From Streptococcus equinus ATCC 9812 (GTDB lineage Bacteria > Bacillota > Bacilli > Lactobacillales > Streptococcaceae), in the NCBI RefSeq assembly GCF_000187265.1, contig NZ_GL698429.1, positions 1,070,482 to 1,107,039 of the forward strand: a DNA stretch of 36,558 nucleotides, read 5' to 3'. Every line of letters starts with the position of its first letter. The stretch's first letter is position 1. The position numbers and the translations under genes were made by a program. Positions 1 to 7,656 of this stretch are shown here, in pieces. The notes below the pieces were generated by a model. It did not search any database. It had not been told where the DNA came from and saw nothing but the letters and a program-made list of their open reading frames with translations.

Positions 1-35
1 CAATTGTAAACTTGTTTTTTTTGTACTCTCAAAAA

Positions 36-728
36 TTATTTATGGCTCAATTTCTTAGTCAAGAAGTCTCCGATAAATTGGATAACAAAAACCAAAATCA
101 AGATGCATAATGTTGCAACGATTGTGACATCAGTTGCTGAGCGGTTATAACCATAATAAATAGCGATGTAACCAAGACCTCCGGCACCGATTGCACCAGC
201 CATAGCTGTTTCACCGATAAGTGAAATCAGTGTCACAGTTGATACGCGGATAAGCTCAGGCAATCCTTCACTTAGGTAAATCTTGATAATATCCCAAAGA
301 GTCGCTCCAGAAGCCTGTGCTGCTTCAATAACACCCTTGTCCATCTCAGAAAAGACAACTTGAACTTGACGAGCATAGAAGGCAAATGTCGCTGCTGACA
401 AAGGAATCAAAGCAGCTGTTTTACCAAGGTTAGTCCCTACAATCGCGTAAGTGAATCCTTTTAAAATCGCAAGTAAGATGATAAATGGAATGGCACGAAC
501 AATTGAAGTAAAGATGTCAAGAACTTTGAAACCAAATCGATTGCTTAGGACACCATTTGGACCAGTTAATACCAAGAACAAGCCCATAACAAGACCTAAA
601 ATCCCACCAATCACAAATGACCATCCTGTCATATAAATCGTTGCTGAAAAGGCATCTGACCAAGAATTTGTCCCTTCCCAGCCGATACGGTAAACATCAG
701 GCAAATTTGTAGAAATCCATTCAATCAT
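36..728 (-). CDS. metI: Methionine ABC transporter permease MetI
   Basis: Membrane permease of the D/L-methionine importer; it forms the channel that MetN energises and MetQ feeds. The 230-residue protein is of normal family length and has about five hydrophobic segments. It carries the EAA loop that docks on the ATPase (EAAQASGATLWDII, around residue 135) and the glycine-rich AMAGAIGAGGLGY stretch typical of MetI. The ATG directly follows the metN stop codon, so the two are almost certainly translated from one mRNA. It is the last gene of the metQ-metN-metI group. Only 35 bases follow it in the window, too few to see its terminator. Identification is secure; substrate is inferred from the neighbours MetN and MetQ. 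Confidence 0.95.
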   Translation of the reverse strand: MIEWISTNLPDVYRIGWEGTNSWSDAFSATIYMTGWSFVIGGILGLVMGLFLVLTGPNGVLSNRFGFKVLDIFTSIVRAIPFIILLAILKGFTYAIVGTNLGKTAALIPLSAATFAFYARQVQVVFSEMDKGVIEAAQASGATLWDIIKIYLSEGLPELIRVSTVTLISLIGETAMAGAIGAGGLGYIAIYYGYNRSATDVTIVATLCILILVFVIQFIGDFLTKKLSHK

Positions 729-1793
729 TTAGGCACCTCGTTTCAATACTGTTAATTCGATTCCAGCAGCAAGAATTGCTTCTTGTGCTCCAGCAAGTGC
801 ATCAGCTTCACCAGATAAGACAACAATCATCTCACCAACAGGCGTATCATCCAAAATCTCAATATTACCGTAAAGAATATTCGCTGTGACTTCGAATCGT
901 TTGTAAATTTGGTTCAAAATTGGTTCATCTGTTGATGTTCCAGCGTATTTCAATTGGACAAGTAAGTCATCTTTTGGAAGATTTTGCACGATTGCTTGTT
1001 TTTCAATTTTAACCAATGCATCTTCAATTCCTGTTGCTGTTTTGATGAATTCTTGCGTTAAAGGTTCTTTTGGATTTGAGAAAATATCTAAAGCAGAACC
1101 TTCTTCAATCAAATGACCATTTTGCATAACAGCCACACGGTGACAAATATCTTTAACAATTTGCATTTCGTGGGTAATCATAACCACTGTCAAACCAAGT
1201 TTTTGGTTTAATTCTTGCAACAAAGCCAAAATTTGCTTAGTTGTTTTAGGGTCAAGAGCTGATGTTGATTCATCAGAAATCAAAATTTCCGGGTCATTGG
1301 CAAGAGCACGCGCAATCGCCACACGTTGTTTTTGACCTCCTGACAGTTGTGATGGGTAGTTTTCAGCTCGGTCAGCCAAGCCTACCAATTCCAACAAATC
1401 AGCAACTTTCTTGTCTTTTTCTTCTTTACTCAATTTTGAATGGCGAAGAGCAAAGGCAACATTCTGACGTGCTGTTCTTTGTGCCATCAAGTTAAAGTGT
1501 TGGAAAATCATTCCAATTTTTTGACGTTTTTGACGAAGGGCAGCACCTTTCAATTGCACTTTTCCATCCGCAAACGTCACATCTTCACCAATCGTGATTT
1601 TTCCTGCTGTTGGGGCTTGAAGCAAGTTAATCGTACGCACTAACGTTGATTTACCAGCACCAGAATACCCAACAATACCATAAATATCACCTTTATTAAT
1701 CGCAATCGAAACATCCTTTACAGCTTCGATGACGCGTTTTTTCTGGTGAAAAGTAATATCGATATGCTCTAAATTAATAATCGCTTTTGTCAT
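729..1793 (-). CDS. metN: Methionine ABC transporter ATP-binding protein MetN
   Basis: Cytoplasmic ATPase of the methionine importer. Visible motifs are Walker [10 protein letters not shown] (near residue 42), the ABC signature LSGGQKQR, and Walker B LISDEST followed by the H-loop MITHEM. The C-terminal part (after about residue 270) matches the NIL regulatory domain of MetN, which binds methionine and shuts the transporter at high internal methionine (family knowledge). Length of 354 residues is normal. It lies between metQ and metI; 185 bases separate it from metQ and include a hairpin after metQ, so metNI may be made in lower amount than the binding protein, or from an extra promoter in that gap. 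The SD-like GAGGAG is 13 bases from the ATG, a long spacing. Confidence 0.96.
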   Translation of the reverse strand: MTKAIINLEHIDITFHQKKRVIEAVKDVSIAINKGDIYGIVGYSGAGKSTLVRTINLLQAPTAGKITIGEDVTFADGKVQLKGAALRQKRQKIGMIFQHFNLMAQRTARQNVAFALRHSKLSKEEKDKKVADLLELVGLADRAENYPSQLSGGQKQRVAIARALANDPEILISDESTSALDPKTTKQILALLQELNQKLGLTVVMITHEMQIVKDICHRVAVMQNGHLIEEGSALDIFSNPKEPLTQEFIKTATGIEDALVKIEKQAIVQNLPKDDLLVQLKYAGTSTDEPILNQIYKRFEVTANILYGNIEILDDTPVGEMIVVLSGEADALAGAQEAILAAGIELTVLKRGA

Positions 1794-1947
1794 AACTCTT
1801 ACTCAACTCCTCAATCATTACAATCTAATCTTTTTCCTAACGAACTATTCTCTCTAAGTTAAAAGATTTTTCAAAACTTTCCAACTTAATATTCTATCAT
1901 ATTGTGATAAAATTTAAAGCACTTTCATAATCCCAATAATAGAAAAT

Positions 1948-1967
1948 TGGCGTGCCTTGACACGCCA
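1948..1967 (-). terminator. Hairpin after metQ, possible leaky terminator
   Basis: Perfect 7-bp inverted repeat (TGGCGTG / CACGCCA, 6-base loop) eleven bases past the metQ stop. On the minus strand it is followed only by ATTTTC, a weak U-tract, so partial read-through into metN is plausible and would give more MetQ than MetNI. Confidence 0.6.
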
Positions 1968-1978
1968 GATTCTCCTAA

Positions 1979-2863
1979 TTAGTCTTTATCGCTTGATGAA
2001 ACTTTTGCGCCATCCCAAGCTGGAATATCAACACCGTCAGTTGCATCTTGGATAACTTTTCCGACTTCATCAGTTTGGTAAACTGAAATCAAAGTCTTGA
2101 TTGCTTTAGCTTTTTTAGATTTTTTCCAATCTTTTTGAGCTGCAATAACGTTGACCCATTGGTCTGAGTTATCATCGACAGCTTCTTTGTAAAGAGTTGT
2201 GTCGTAATCAACATCTGCTGATTGAGCATATGAGTTATTAACAACTGCAGCATCTACTGATGACAATGTTGAAGCGGTTTGAGCTGCGTCAACTTCTTTG
2301 ATGTCCAAATCTTTAGGATTTGATGAAATGTTTTTAATTGTTGCCAATTCATCACCAGAAACATCAAGTTTAATTAAACCAGCTGATTGAAGAAGGAAAA
2401 GCGCACGACTTTCGTTTGAAGCATCATTTGGAATTGAAATTGTCGCTTTATCTGGTAGCTCTTTGACATCTTTGTACTTAGCGTCATCCCCTGTTGTGCC
2501 TGAGAATAGGCGGATTGGGCTAAGAAGTGTGTCAGCTGCTTCTACCAAAGTTCCTTTATTTTCTGAATTCCAGTTGTTCAAGAAATATTTGTGTTGGAAA
2601 GCATTGACATCAACTTCACCATTTTGGAGGGCTTCGTTTGGTTGGTTGTAATCAGTGAATTCAACCAACTCGATGTCAACACCCTTGTCTTTAGCCAATT
2701 CTTTAACCTTATCCCAAAGTGGTTCAGTTGTATCATCCAAAGTCATGATACCAACTTTTAGTGTTGAATCATCAGAAGTTGATTTTGAACCGCCACATGC
2801 TGCCAACAAGACAGTCGATGCAATCGCTACACTAGCTACTCCAAGTAATTTTTTCAATTTCAT
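1979..2863 (-). CDS. metQ: Methionine-binding lipoprotein MetQ
   Basis: Surface lipoprotein that captures methionine and delivers it to MetI. The first 22 residues form a lipoprotein signal with lipobox LLAAC; the mature part begins CGGSK. The core resembles the NlpA/MetQ family (LKVGIMTLDDTTEPLWD, then FTDYNQPNEALQNGEVDVNAFQH). Length of 294 residues fits. The start is supported by an AGGA-type ribosome binding site eight to nine bases upstream. A perfect MET-box and a good promoter lie in front, so this gene should be switched on by the LysR-type regulator of streptococcal methionine genes when methionine is short (inference from the site). It heads the metQ-metN-metI group. Confidence 0.94.
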   Translation of the reverse strand: MKLKKLLGVASVAIASTVLLAACGGSKSTSDDSTLKVGIMTLDDTTEPLWDKVKELAKDKGVDIELVEFTDYNQPNEALQNGEVDVNAFQHKYFLNNWNSENKGTLVEAADTLLSPIRLFSGTTGDDAKYKDVKELPDKATISIPNDASNESRALFLLQSAGLIKLDVSGDELATIKNISSNPKDLDIKEVDAAQTASTLSSVDAAVVNNSYAQSADVDYDTTLYKEAVDDNSDQWVNVIAAQKDWKKSKKAKAIKTLISVYQTDEVGKVIQDATDGVDIPAWDGAKVSSSDKD

Positions 2864-2898
2864 ATCTATGTTCCTCTTTTCATTTAACTCGTGATTTA

Positions 2899-2927
2899 AT
2901 TCTATCCTATTTGGTTATAGGTTTCAA
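2899..2927 (-). promoter_or_regulatory. Promoter of metQ
   Basis: Minus-strand -35 TTGAAA (2922-2927), 17-base spacer, -10 TAGAAT (2899-2904). Predicted start near 2892, giving a leader of about 30 bases before the metQ ATG. Confidence 0.7.
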
Positions 2928-2949
2928 ATTGTTAAAAACAGGATTTAGT

Positions 2950-2966
2950 TATAGTTTTAAACTATA
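2950..2966. promoter_or_regulatory. MET-box operator of metQ
   Basis: TATAGTTTTAAACTATA is a perfect match to the streptococcal MET-box TATAGTTtnaAACTATA, the binding site of the LysR-type regulator MtaR/MetR (family knowledge). The palindrome extends one more base on each side. Its centre lies about 66 bases upstream of the predicted metQ start, the usual place for a LysR-type activator. Confidence 0.85.
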
Positions 2967-2972
2967 ACAGAC

Positions 2973-3812
2973 TTATTTCTCCGATGGAATTTTCAAATCT
3001 GATGCCGCTGGGGTGTAATCTCCACCAAGATATTTTTGAGCTAAATCTGATAAAGTGCCATCTTTTTGCAAAGCTTTCAAACGTTTATTGACGTAGGTTT
3101 GCAAGTCTTTTTGATCTTGCCCCAAAATGAAGTAAATGAATGGCTGTTCATCTGATTTCAATTCAATTGTTTTCAAATTATCCAAATTTTGATTCTTGAT
3201 AATGGTATTAACCGTTGGGGCATCAAAAATCTTGAAATCGAATTTACCTTCGTTCAAGTTTGTCAAAACTTGAGTGATATTTTCATTAGTGTAGTTGAGT
3301 TCAACTTGCTTGCTACTGTTTTCAGTATTATATTTTTCCAACTGAGCAGCCGTTGTTGTTCCTTGGACAACCTGCGTAGAATGTCCAGCAATGTCATCAT
3401 AAGATGTGATATCAGAGTCCTTTGAGACCACTAAAACAGACGGTGTTGAGCCAATCGGATAAGAATAAAGGTACTTAGCTGAACGTTCTTTTGTGTAGCT
3501 GATGTTATTTCCACCAAGCTGATATTTTCCAGAATCAAGACCTGTGAAAATAGATGACCACTCTGTCTTCTTGAAAGTCACTTTGTACTTGTCTGAATCT
3601 TTGAAAACAGCTTTTGCTACTTCGATATCATATCCTGTTAATTTTCCATCATCTTCGTATGAAAATGGAGCTGTCGTTCCAACCGTCGCAAACGTAACCT
3701 CTTCCTTACCTGAAGATGATTTTGCAGAATTGCTCGACGAGCAAGCCGCAAGAAGGGCTGTTGAGGCGATAGCCAGTCCTGTTATACCTAGCAGTTTCTT
3801 TAATGCTGTCAT
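2973..3812 (-). CDS. Amino acid ABC transporter substrate-binding lipoprotein (probably cystine)
   Basis: Family-3 solute-binding lipoprotein (SBP_bac_3) of polar amino-acid importers. The N-terminus is a lipoprotein signal with lipobox LLAAC near residue 23. The two-lobe core shows APFSYEDDGKLTGYDIEV, then WSSIFTGLDSGKYQLGGNNISYTKER, typical of cystine/glutamine binders. It is 279 residues and complete. No permease or ATPase for it lies in the window, so it must use one encoded elsewhere. A CYS-box stands before its promoter, which points to cystine or another sulfur amino acid as ligand; that part is inference. It is a paralogue of the binding protein at 5060-5860 (shared LTGYDIEV and ISYTKER-type stretches). 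A 109-base gap separates it from metQ, so it is probably its own transcript. Confidence 0.88.
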   Translation of the reverse strand: MTALKKLLGITGLAIASTALLAACSSSNSAKSSSGKEEVTFATVGTTAPFSYEDDGKLTGYDIEVAKAVFKDSDKYKVTFKKTEWSSIFTGLDSGKYQLGGNNISYTKERSAKYLYSYPIGSTPSVLVVSKDSDITSYDDIAGHSTQVVQGTTTAAQLEKYNTENSSKQVELNYTNENITQVLTNLNEGKFDFKIFDAPTVNTIIKNQNLDNLKTIELKSDEQPFIYFILGQDQKDLQTYVNKRLKALQKDGTLSDLAQKYLGGDYTPAASDLKIPSEK

Positions 3813-3844
3813 GTCATTTCCTACCTTCTTTAAGAGTTGTTAAC

Positions 3845-3873
3845 ATCTTAACATCAGATAGTCTTCTGGACAA
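3845..3873 (-). promoter_or_regulatory. Promoter of the cystine-type binding protein gene
   Basis: Minus strand: -35 TTGTCC (3868-3873), 17-base spacer, -10 TAAGAT (3845-3850). It lies between the CYS-box and the gene start at 3812. Confidence 0.6.
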
Positions 3874-3885
3874 ATACTTAAATTC

Positions 3886-3912
3886 TATCACCGCGATAAA
3901 GAAATCTTATCA
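3886..3912 (-). promoter_or_regulatory. CYS-box, likely CmbR/CysR operator
   Basis: On the minus strand the layout is TGATA, 9 bases, TATCG, 3 bases, TGATA. The published streptococcal/lactococcal CYS-box is TGATA-N9-TATCA-N2-4-TGATA, so 14 of 15 defined bases agree, with the right spacing. It ends 12 bases upstream of the -35 element, suiting activation by the LysR-type cysteine regulator. Confidence 0.72.
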
Positions 3913-3917
3913 CCCAG

Positions 3918-5063
3918 CTAGTCTTTATCCTTCGCAAAATAATCAAGCAAGTAAATGGTATTTTCAACAAAATACTGAACGGCTGTTTTGAGTGCTTCGT
4001 CTTTGACCGTAAAAGTATCTTGGTGAAGCCCTGCCGCATTTTCATCGCCATTACTTCCAATCAAGGCAAAAACACCTGGAATCTTCTCTTGATAAGCCGC
4101 AAAGTCCTCACCAATGGTCAGAGGTTCAACTTCTAAAACCTTGGCAAATCGCTCAGAATTTTTAGCAATTAAGGGGGTTAACTCTTCATCATTAAAAGTT
4201 AATGTCGGCGTTTTGCCCCATTCAATCGATACTTGAGCTGCAAATTGGTCTACTGTATTTTCGATAATTTTAGTAAATGACTCACGCAAATGCTGACGTG
4301 TCTCCGCAGAAAATGAGCGCATTGTCCCTTCAAAATAACCTGATTCTGGCATGACATTCCACGCGCTGCCCACATTAATGTTCGTCACTGACAAAACTGC
4401 AGGCTCAAAAGGCGATACCGTACGGCTGACAATCGCCTGAAGATTATTGACAATCGTTGTAATGGCTAAGACCGTATCTGTCCCAAAATCTGGACGCGCA
4501 GCATGCCCGCTCACACCATTAACAGTGACTTTAAATTTATCGACCGCTGCCATGATAGCTTTTGAGCGAATCCCGATTTCCCCAGGTTTCAAATGAGGAT
4601 AATTGTGGTAGCCAATAATAGCTGAAACATCCTTAAGACCGCCATTTTCAATCACTTGATAGGCACCAACTGACACTTCTTCAGCTGGCTGAAAAATCAG
4701 GCGCACAGTTCCTTTTAGCTGCTCTTCTTTTGCTTTTAAAATCTCAGCAGCGCCTAAAAGACTAGTCTGGTGAAAATCATGCCCACAAGCGTGCATAGCA
4801 CCATTCTTGCTTGCATAATCAAAAGTATTTCGCTCCACAATCGGAAGAGCATCAATATCAGCTCGCAAAGCTACAACGGGCTTACCTTGACCAATCTCTG
4901 CGATAAAACCTGTCGGCAAATCCGTCTCAAGAATTCGAATACCAAGTTTTGAAATATAGTCTTTCAAAAAAGCTGTTGTCTCGAATTCTTTTTCAGAAAT
5001 TTCTGGATGTGCGTGAATCTGGTGACGAACTTTTGCTAATTTTTCATAAAAATCTCTAGTCAT
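3918..5063 (-). CDS. M20 family amidohydrolase / N-acyl-amino acid deacylase
   Basis: Cytoplasmic metallopeptidase of family M20D (hippurate hydrolase/HipO-like), which splits N-acyl or aminoacyl amides to free amino acids. Zinc-site motifs are visible: ALRADIDALPI, then MHACGHDFHQTSLLGAAE with the metal-binding Cys-Gly-His, then LIFQPAEE with the catalytic Glu pair, and YHNYPHLKPGEIG. The 381 residues match the family. Its ATG overlaps the stop of the upstream binding-protein gene by four bases, so they are translationally coupled. In other streptococci a relative of this gene is found beside the methionine transporter genes. A role in releasing methionine or cysteine from acylated or dipeptide forms fits the MET-box at the head of the operon, but the substrate is inferred. 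Confidence 0.88.
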   Translation of the reverse strand: MTRDFYEKLAKVRHQIHAHPEISEKEFETTAFLKDYISKLGIRILETDLPTGFIAEIGQGKPVVALRADIDALPIVERNTFDYASKNGAMHACGHDFHQTSLLGAAEILKAKEEQLKGTVRLIFQPAEEVSVGAYQVIENGGLKDVSAIIGYHNYPHLKPGEIGIRSKAIMAAVDKFKVTVNGVSGHAARPDFGTDTVLAITTIVNNLQAIVSRTVSPFEPAVLSVTNINVGSAWNVMPESGYFEGTMRSFSAETRQHLRESFTKIIENTVDQFAAQVSIEWGKTPTLTFNDEELTPLIAKNSERFAKVLEVEPLTIGEDFAAYQEKIPGVFALIGSNGDENAAGLHQDTFTVKDEALKTAVQYFVENTIYLLDYFAKDKD

Positions 5064-5860
5064 TTTGCTTCCTCTATCGCTTGCTTATCTGGTAAGTAAC
5101 TACCACCTAAATATTTTTGACTCAACGTCTCTAAGACACCCTTATCATAAAGTTTTCTCACTGCTTTATCAAATTTTAACTTCAACTTCTTGCTGTCACT
5201 TGAGAAAATAATATAATTATTTGGATTGTCATCTGTTTTTAAATCAGTAACAGTCAAGTCGAGTTTCTTTTGCTTGATAATCGTCTCAACAGAAATCTTA
5301 TCAAAGATTAAATAATCAAATTCACCGCTGTCCAAATCGAGCAATCGTTTTGTGACATCTTCACCAGAATATTCAATTTTTGATGGTGAATCGCTGTGCT
5401 TCTTATTCCAATCATCGATAAATTTTGCTGTTGATGTTCCCGTATCATCTTGGGTGACCTTACCAGCAATATCATCCAGTGACTTAATGTCAGAACCATC
5501 CTTAGTGACTAGCACCAGCGGATTTTTGGCAATTGGTACAGAATAAAGATATTTGCTTGCACGTTCTTTCGTGTAAGATAGATTATTGGCAGCTACTTGA
5601 TAAATATCGCTATCTAAGCCAACAAAAATAGAATCCCAAGCTGTCTTTTTAAAAGTAAACTCATAACCGTCAATGTATTTACTGGCTTGATTGATAACTT
5701 CGATGTCATATCCTGTTAAATTACCTTTTTTATCTTGATAAGAAAAAGGCTTAATATCTCCTGCTGTCGCTACAACAGCTTTGTGCTCAGCTGCTTCAGC
5801 ATTAACTGCCAGACCTGTACTCAATAGTAGTGCTACTCCTAATAAACATTTCTTTATCAT
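5060..5860 (-). CDS. Amino acid ABC transporter substrate-binding protein lacking a lipobox
   Basis: Family-3 solute-binding protein (SBP_bac_3), 266 residues, paralogous to the lipoprotein at 2973-3812 (shared PFSYQDKKGNLTGYDIEV and LSYTKERASKYLYS blocks). The N-terminus is a clear secretion signal (MIKKCLLGVALLLSTGLAVNA), but no Cys follows the hydrophobic core; the end AVNAEAA looks like a signal peptidase I site. Most Gram-positive binding proteins are lipid-anchored, so this one may be shed, held by another anchor, or fused to its function differently. The RBS AGGAG sits nine bases before the ATG. It lies between the amidotransferase-like hydrolase and the M20 gene in one operon. Ligand unknown; a sulfur amino acid or derivative is inferred from context. 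Confidence 0.85.
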   Translation of the reverse strand: MIKKCLLGVALLLSTGLAVNAEAAEHKAVVATAGDIKPFSYQDKKGNLTGYDIEVINQASKYIDGYEFTFKKTAWDSIFVGLDSDIYQVAANNLSYTKERASKYLYSVPIAKNPLVLVTKDGSDIKSLDDIAGKVTQDDTGTSTAKFIDDWNKKHSDSPSKIEYSGEDVTKRLLDLDSGEFDYLIFDKISVETIIKQKKLDLTVTDLKTDDNPNNYIIFSSDSKKLKLKFDKAVRKLYDKGVLETLSQKYLGGSYLPDKQAIEEAK

Positions 5861-5881
5861 ACTTCTAATCTCCTATACTCA

Positions 5882-6568
5882 CTAAAGCTGCTCAACTAAA
5901 TATCTAAAAATCCTACGACTCTCTGCTCTTTCTAAAAGTAATTCAGGATGCCATTGAAAGCCTAAAATCGGTGCACCATCCTTGCTCTCATAGGCTTCGA
6001 TTGTCCCATCATGCGGGTCACGCGCTGTCGCAATCAAACTAGGCGCCAACTCTTTCACACTTTGCTGGTGGAATGAATTGACCCAAGAACCTGTCGAAAG
6101 AAGCTTGCTGATGCGACTATTTGGCAGAATCTCCACCTTTTGAGACGTCCCAGAAAATTCCTCTTGCCAGTGATGCTCAATCTTTTGATTCAAAGTCCCC
6201 CCCAAGGCGACATTTAGCAGCTGCATGCCACGGCAAACTGCAAAAATTGGTTTATTTTTCTTAAGAGCCTCATTTATCAAAGCAAGCTCGAACTCATCAC
6301 GCTCCAAGCTATAATTATCACTATCAATGGTTTTACTTTCACCATAAAATTTTGGAGTAACATTTTGACCGCCTGATAAGATTAACTTATCAATCATGCT
6401 AATGTAATCTTTAGCCAAATCTGGGCTCCCCACTGGAATGATAATTGGAAGACCGCCAGCTTCTTTGACGCCATCAGACAAACGCCGTGAAACCACATCA
6501 TAGGGCAAACCAGACCGTGCAGGAAGTTCTTTGATATTTCCCGAAATGCCAACGACAACTTTCTCCAT
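5882..6568 (-). CDS. Class-I glutamine amidotransferase-like (peptidase C26, PuuD-like) hydrolase
   Basis: Cytoplasmic gamma-glutamyl hydrolase-type enzyme of family C26; relatives split gamma-glutamyl-gamma-aminobutyrate or other gamma-glutamyl amides. The catalytic triad is visible: the nucleophile Cys in FAVCRGMQLLNV (around residue 113), and the His and Glu in FQWHPELLLE near the end. SGGQNVTPKFYGE matches the substrate-pocket region of PuuD-like proteins. Length of 228 residues is typical. It is the first gene of the operon that continues with the binding protein and the M20 amidohydrolase, 21 bases downstream. A MET-box and promoter precede it. No polyamine genes are nearby, so cleavage of gamma-glutamyl peptides of sulfur amino acids is a reasonable but untested idea. 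Confidence 0.85.
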   Translation of the reverse strand: MEKVVVGISGNIKELPARSGLPYDVVSRRLSDGVKEAGGLPIIIPVGSPDLAKDYISMIDKLILSGGQNVTPKFYGESKTIDSDNYSLERDEFELALINEALKKNKPIFAVCRGMQLLNVALGGTLNQKIEHHWQEEFSGTSQKVEILPNSRISKLLSTGSWVNSFHQQSVKELAPSLIATARDPHDGTIEAYESKDGAPILGFQWHPELLLERAESRRIFRYLVEQL

Positions 6569-6601
6569 AGGAAGACCTCACTTTCAGTATAATTAAGCTA
6601 T

Positions 6602-6631
6602 ATTGTAAAACAAATGCGATTTGATTGCCAA
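6602..6631 (-). promoter_or_regulatory. Promoter of the C26 hydrolase operon
   Basis: Minus strand: -35 TTGGCA (6626-6631), 18-base spacer, -10 TACAAT (6602-6607), predicted start near 6595. A second -10-like TATACT lies closer to the gene. Confidence 0.55.
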
Positions 6632-6651
6632 TAGTTATTTTTTATCAAGGA

Positions 6652-6668
6652 GATAGGTTGAAACTATA
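6652..6668 (-). promoter_or_regulatory. Degenerate MET-box before the C26 hydrolase operon
   Basis: On the minus strand TATAGTTTCAACCTATC matches the MET-box TATAGTTtnaAACTATA at all but two positions. It is centred about 65 bases upstream of the predicted start, almost the same offset as the perfect box before metQ, which supports both sites. Confidence 0.65.
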
Positions 6669-6670
6669 AC

Positions 6671-6701
6671 AAAAAGCACCCAGCCTTTCGGCTGAGCACT
6701 T
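6671..6701 (-). terminator. Terminator of yebC
   Basis: Strong minus-strand hairpin AGTGCTCAGCC / GGCTGGGTGCT with a GAAA loop and a following TTTTTG, starting about 20 bases after the yebC stop. Confidence 0.88.
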
Positions 6702-6720
6702 CTTTCACTATAATATCAGA

Positions 6721-7437
6721 TTAGAAATCAGATACGTTGTGGTAAACTTTTTGAACATCTTCGTCATCTTCAAGAGTGTCAACAAGTTTTTCAAATGTTT
6801 CAAGGTCTTCACCTTCAAGAGTTACTTCTGATTGAGGAATCATTTCAAGTTCAGTAACCTTGAATTCTTCGATGCCATTAGCACGCAAAGCTTCGATACC
6901 TTTGTGAAGGTCAGTTGGAGCTGTGTAGACAGTTACGACACCATCTTCTGCTTCAACATCTTCAACATCAACATCAGCTTCTAGCAATTGTTCAAAAATG
7001 CTGTCTGCATCGTCACCGTCAAAGACAATAACACCTTTTTTGTCGAACATGTAAGAAACTGAACCAGATGCTCCCATGTTACCACCGTTTTTACCAAATG
7101 CAGTACGCAAGTTAGCAGCAGTACGGTTAACGTTACTTGTCAAAGTATCAACGATAATCATTGAACCGTTTGGTCCAAATCCTTCGTAACGACCTTCAAC
7201 GAAAGTTTCGTCTGTATTACCTTTTGCTTTATCGATAGCGCGGTCGATAACGTGTTTTGGTACTTGCGCTTGTTTTGCACGTTCAAGTACAAATTTCAAA
7301 GCTGAGTTTGATTCTGGATCTGGTTCACCTTTTTTAGCAGCAACATAGATTTCAACACCAAATTTCGCGTAAACTTTTGAGTTAGCACCATCTTTGGCAG
7401 TTTTTTTGGCAACAATATTGGCCCACTTACGTCCCAT
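6721..7437 (-). CDS. yebC: YebC/TACO1-family protein
   Basis: Member of the YebC/PmpR/TACO1 family, 238 residues, the normal length. The family was long called transcriptional regulators; later work on relatives ties them to translation of difficult proline-rich stretches. The sequence opens [44 protein letters not shown], the hallmark start of the short-linker streptococcal type (written here only in part as the MGRKWANI start), and continues with [20 protein letters not shown]. Transcribed alone: a good promoter upstream, terminator downstream, and RBS AAAGGAG before the ATG. Note that the exact cellular role in streptococci cannot be told from sequence. Confidence 0.94.
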   Translation of the reverse strand: MGRKWANIVAKKTAKDGANSKVYAKFGVEIYVAAKKGEPDPESNSALKFVLERAKQAQVPKHVIDRAIDKAKGNTDETFVEGRYEGFGPNGSMIIVDTLTSNVNRTAANLRTAFGKNGGNMGASGSVSYMFDKKGVIVFDGDDADSIFEQLLEADVDVEDVEAEDGVVTVYTAPTDLHKGIEALRANGIEEFKVTELEMIPQSEVTLEGEDLETFEKLVDTLEDDEDVQKVYHNVSDF

Positions 7438-7555
7438 GGGTATTCTCCTTTGTAAAGATTATTATTTGTTTTAGCATAGTTAATTAATGATTGGCTACAA
7501 AATAGCCAAATATCAAACTACTGAACTAGCAAAAGCTAAATTCGTAATCCTTTTT

Positions 7556-7584
7556 ATTATAGCACTTTGACAAGGCTGTGTAAA
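7556..7584 (-). promoter_or_regulatory. Promoter of yebC
   Basis: Minus strand: -35 TTTACA (7579-7584), 17-base spacer, -10 TATAAT (7556-7561). Near-consensus; it gives a leader of about 110 bases in which I see no regulatory structure. Confidence 0.75.
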
Positions 7585-7610
7585 ATGGGGATGGAAAATT
7601 AGAAGAGAAA

Positions 7611-7633
7611 ACTGAGCTCAACAAAAGCTCAGT
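7611..7633. terminator. Terminator after tmcAL
   Basis: Inverted repeat ACTGAGCT / AGCTCAGT-type (arms 7611-7618 and 7626-7633) flanked by T-runs on both strands' 3' sides, about 25 bases beyond the tmcAL stop and just before the yebC promoter. Confidence 0.78.
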
Positions 7634-7656
7634 CTTTTTATTTATTTTGTAAGCGC

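Noticed and set aside
1895..1909. CYS-box-like TATCA-N5-TGATA upstream of metN
   Set aside because: Lacks the TGATA-N9 half and has the wrong inner spacing, so I do not call it an operator.
2864..2972. S-box (SAM) riboswitch or T-box before metQ
   Set aside because: The leader is only about 30 bases after the predicted start, too short for either; control is by the MET-box.
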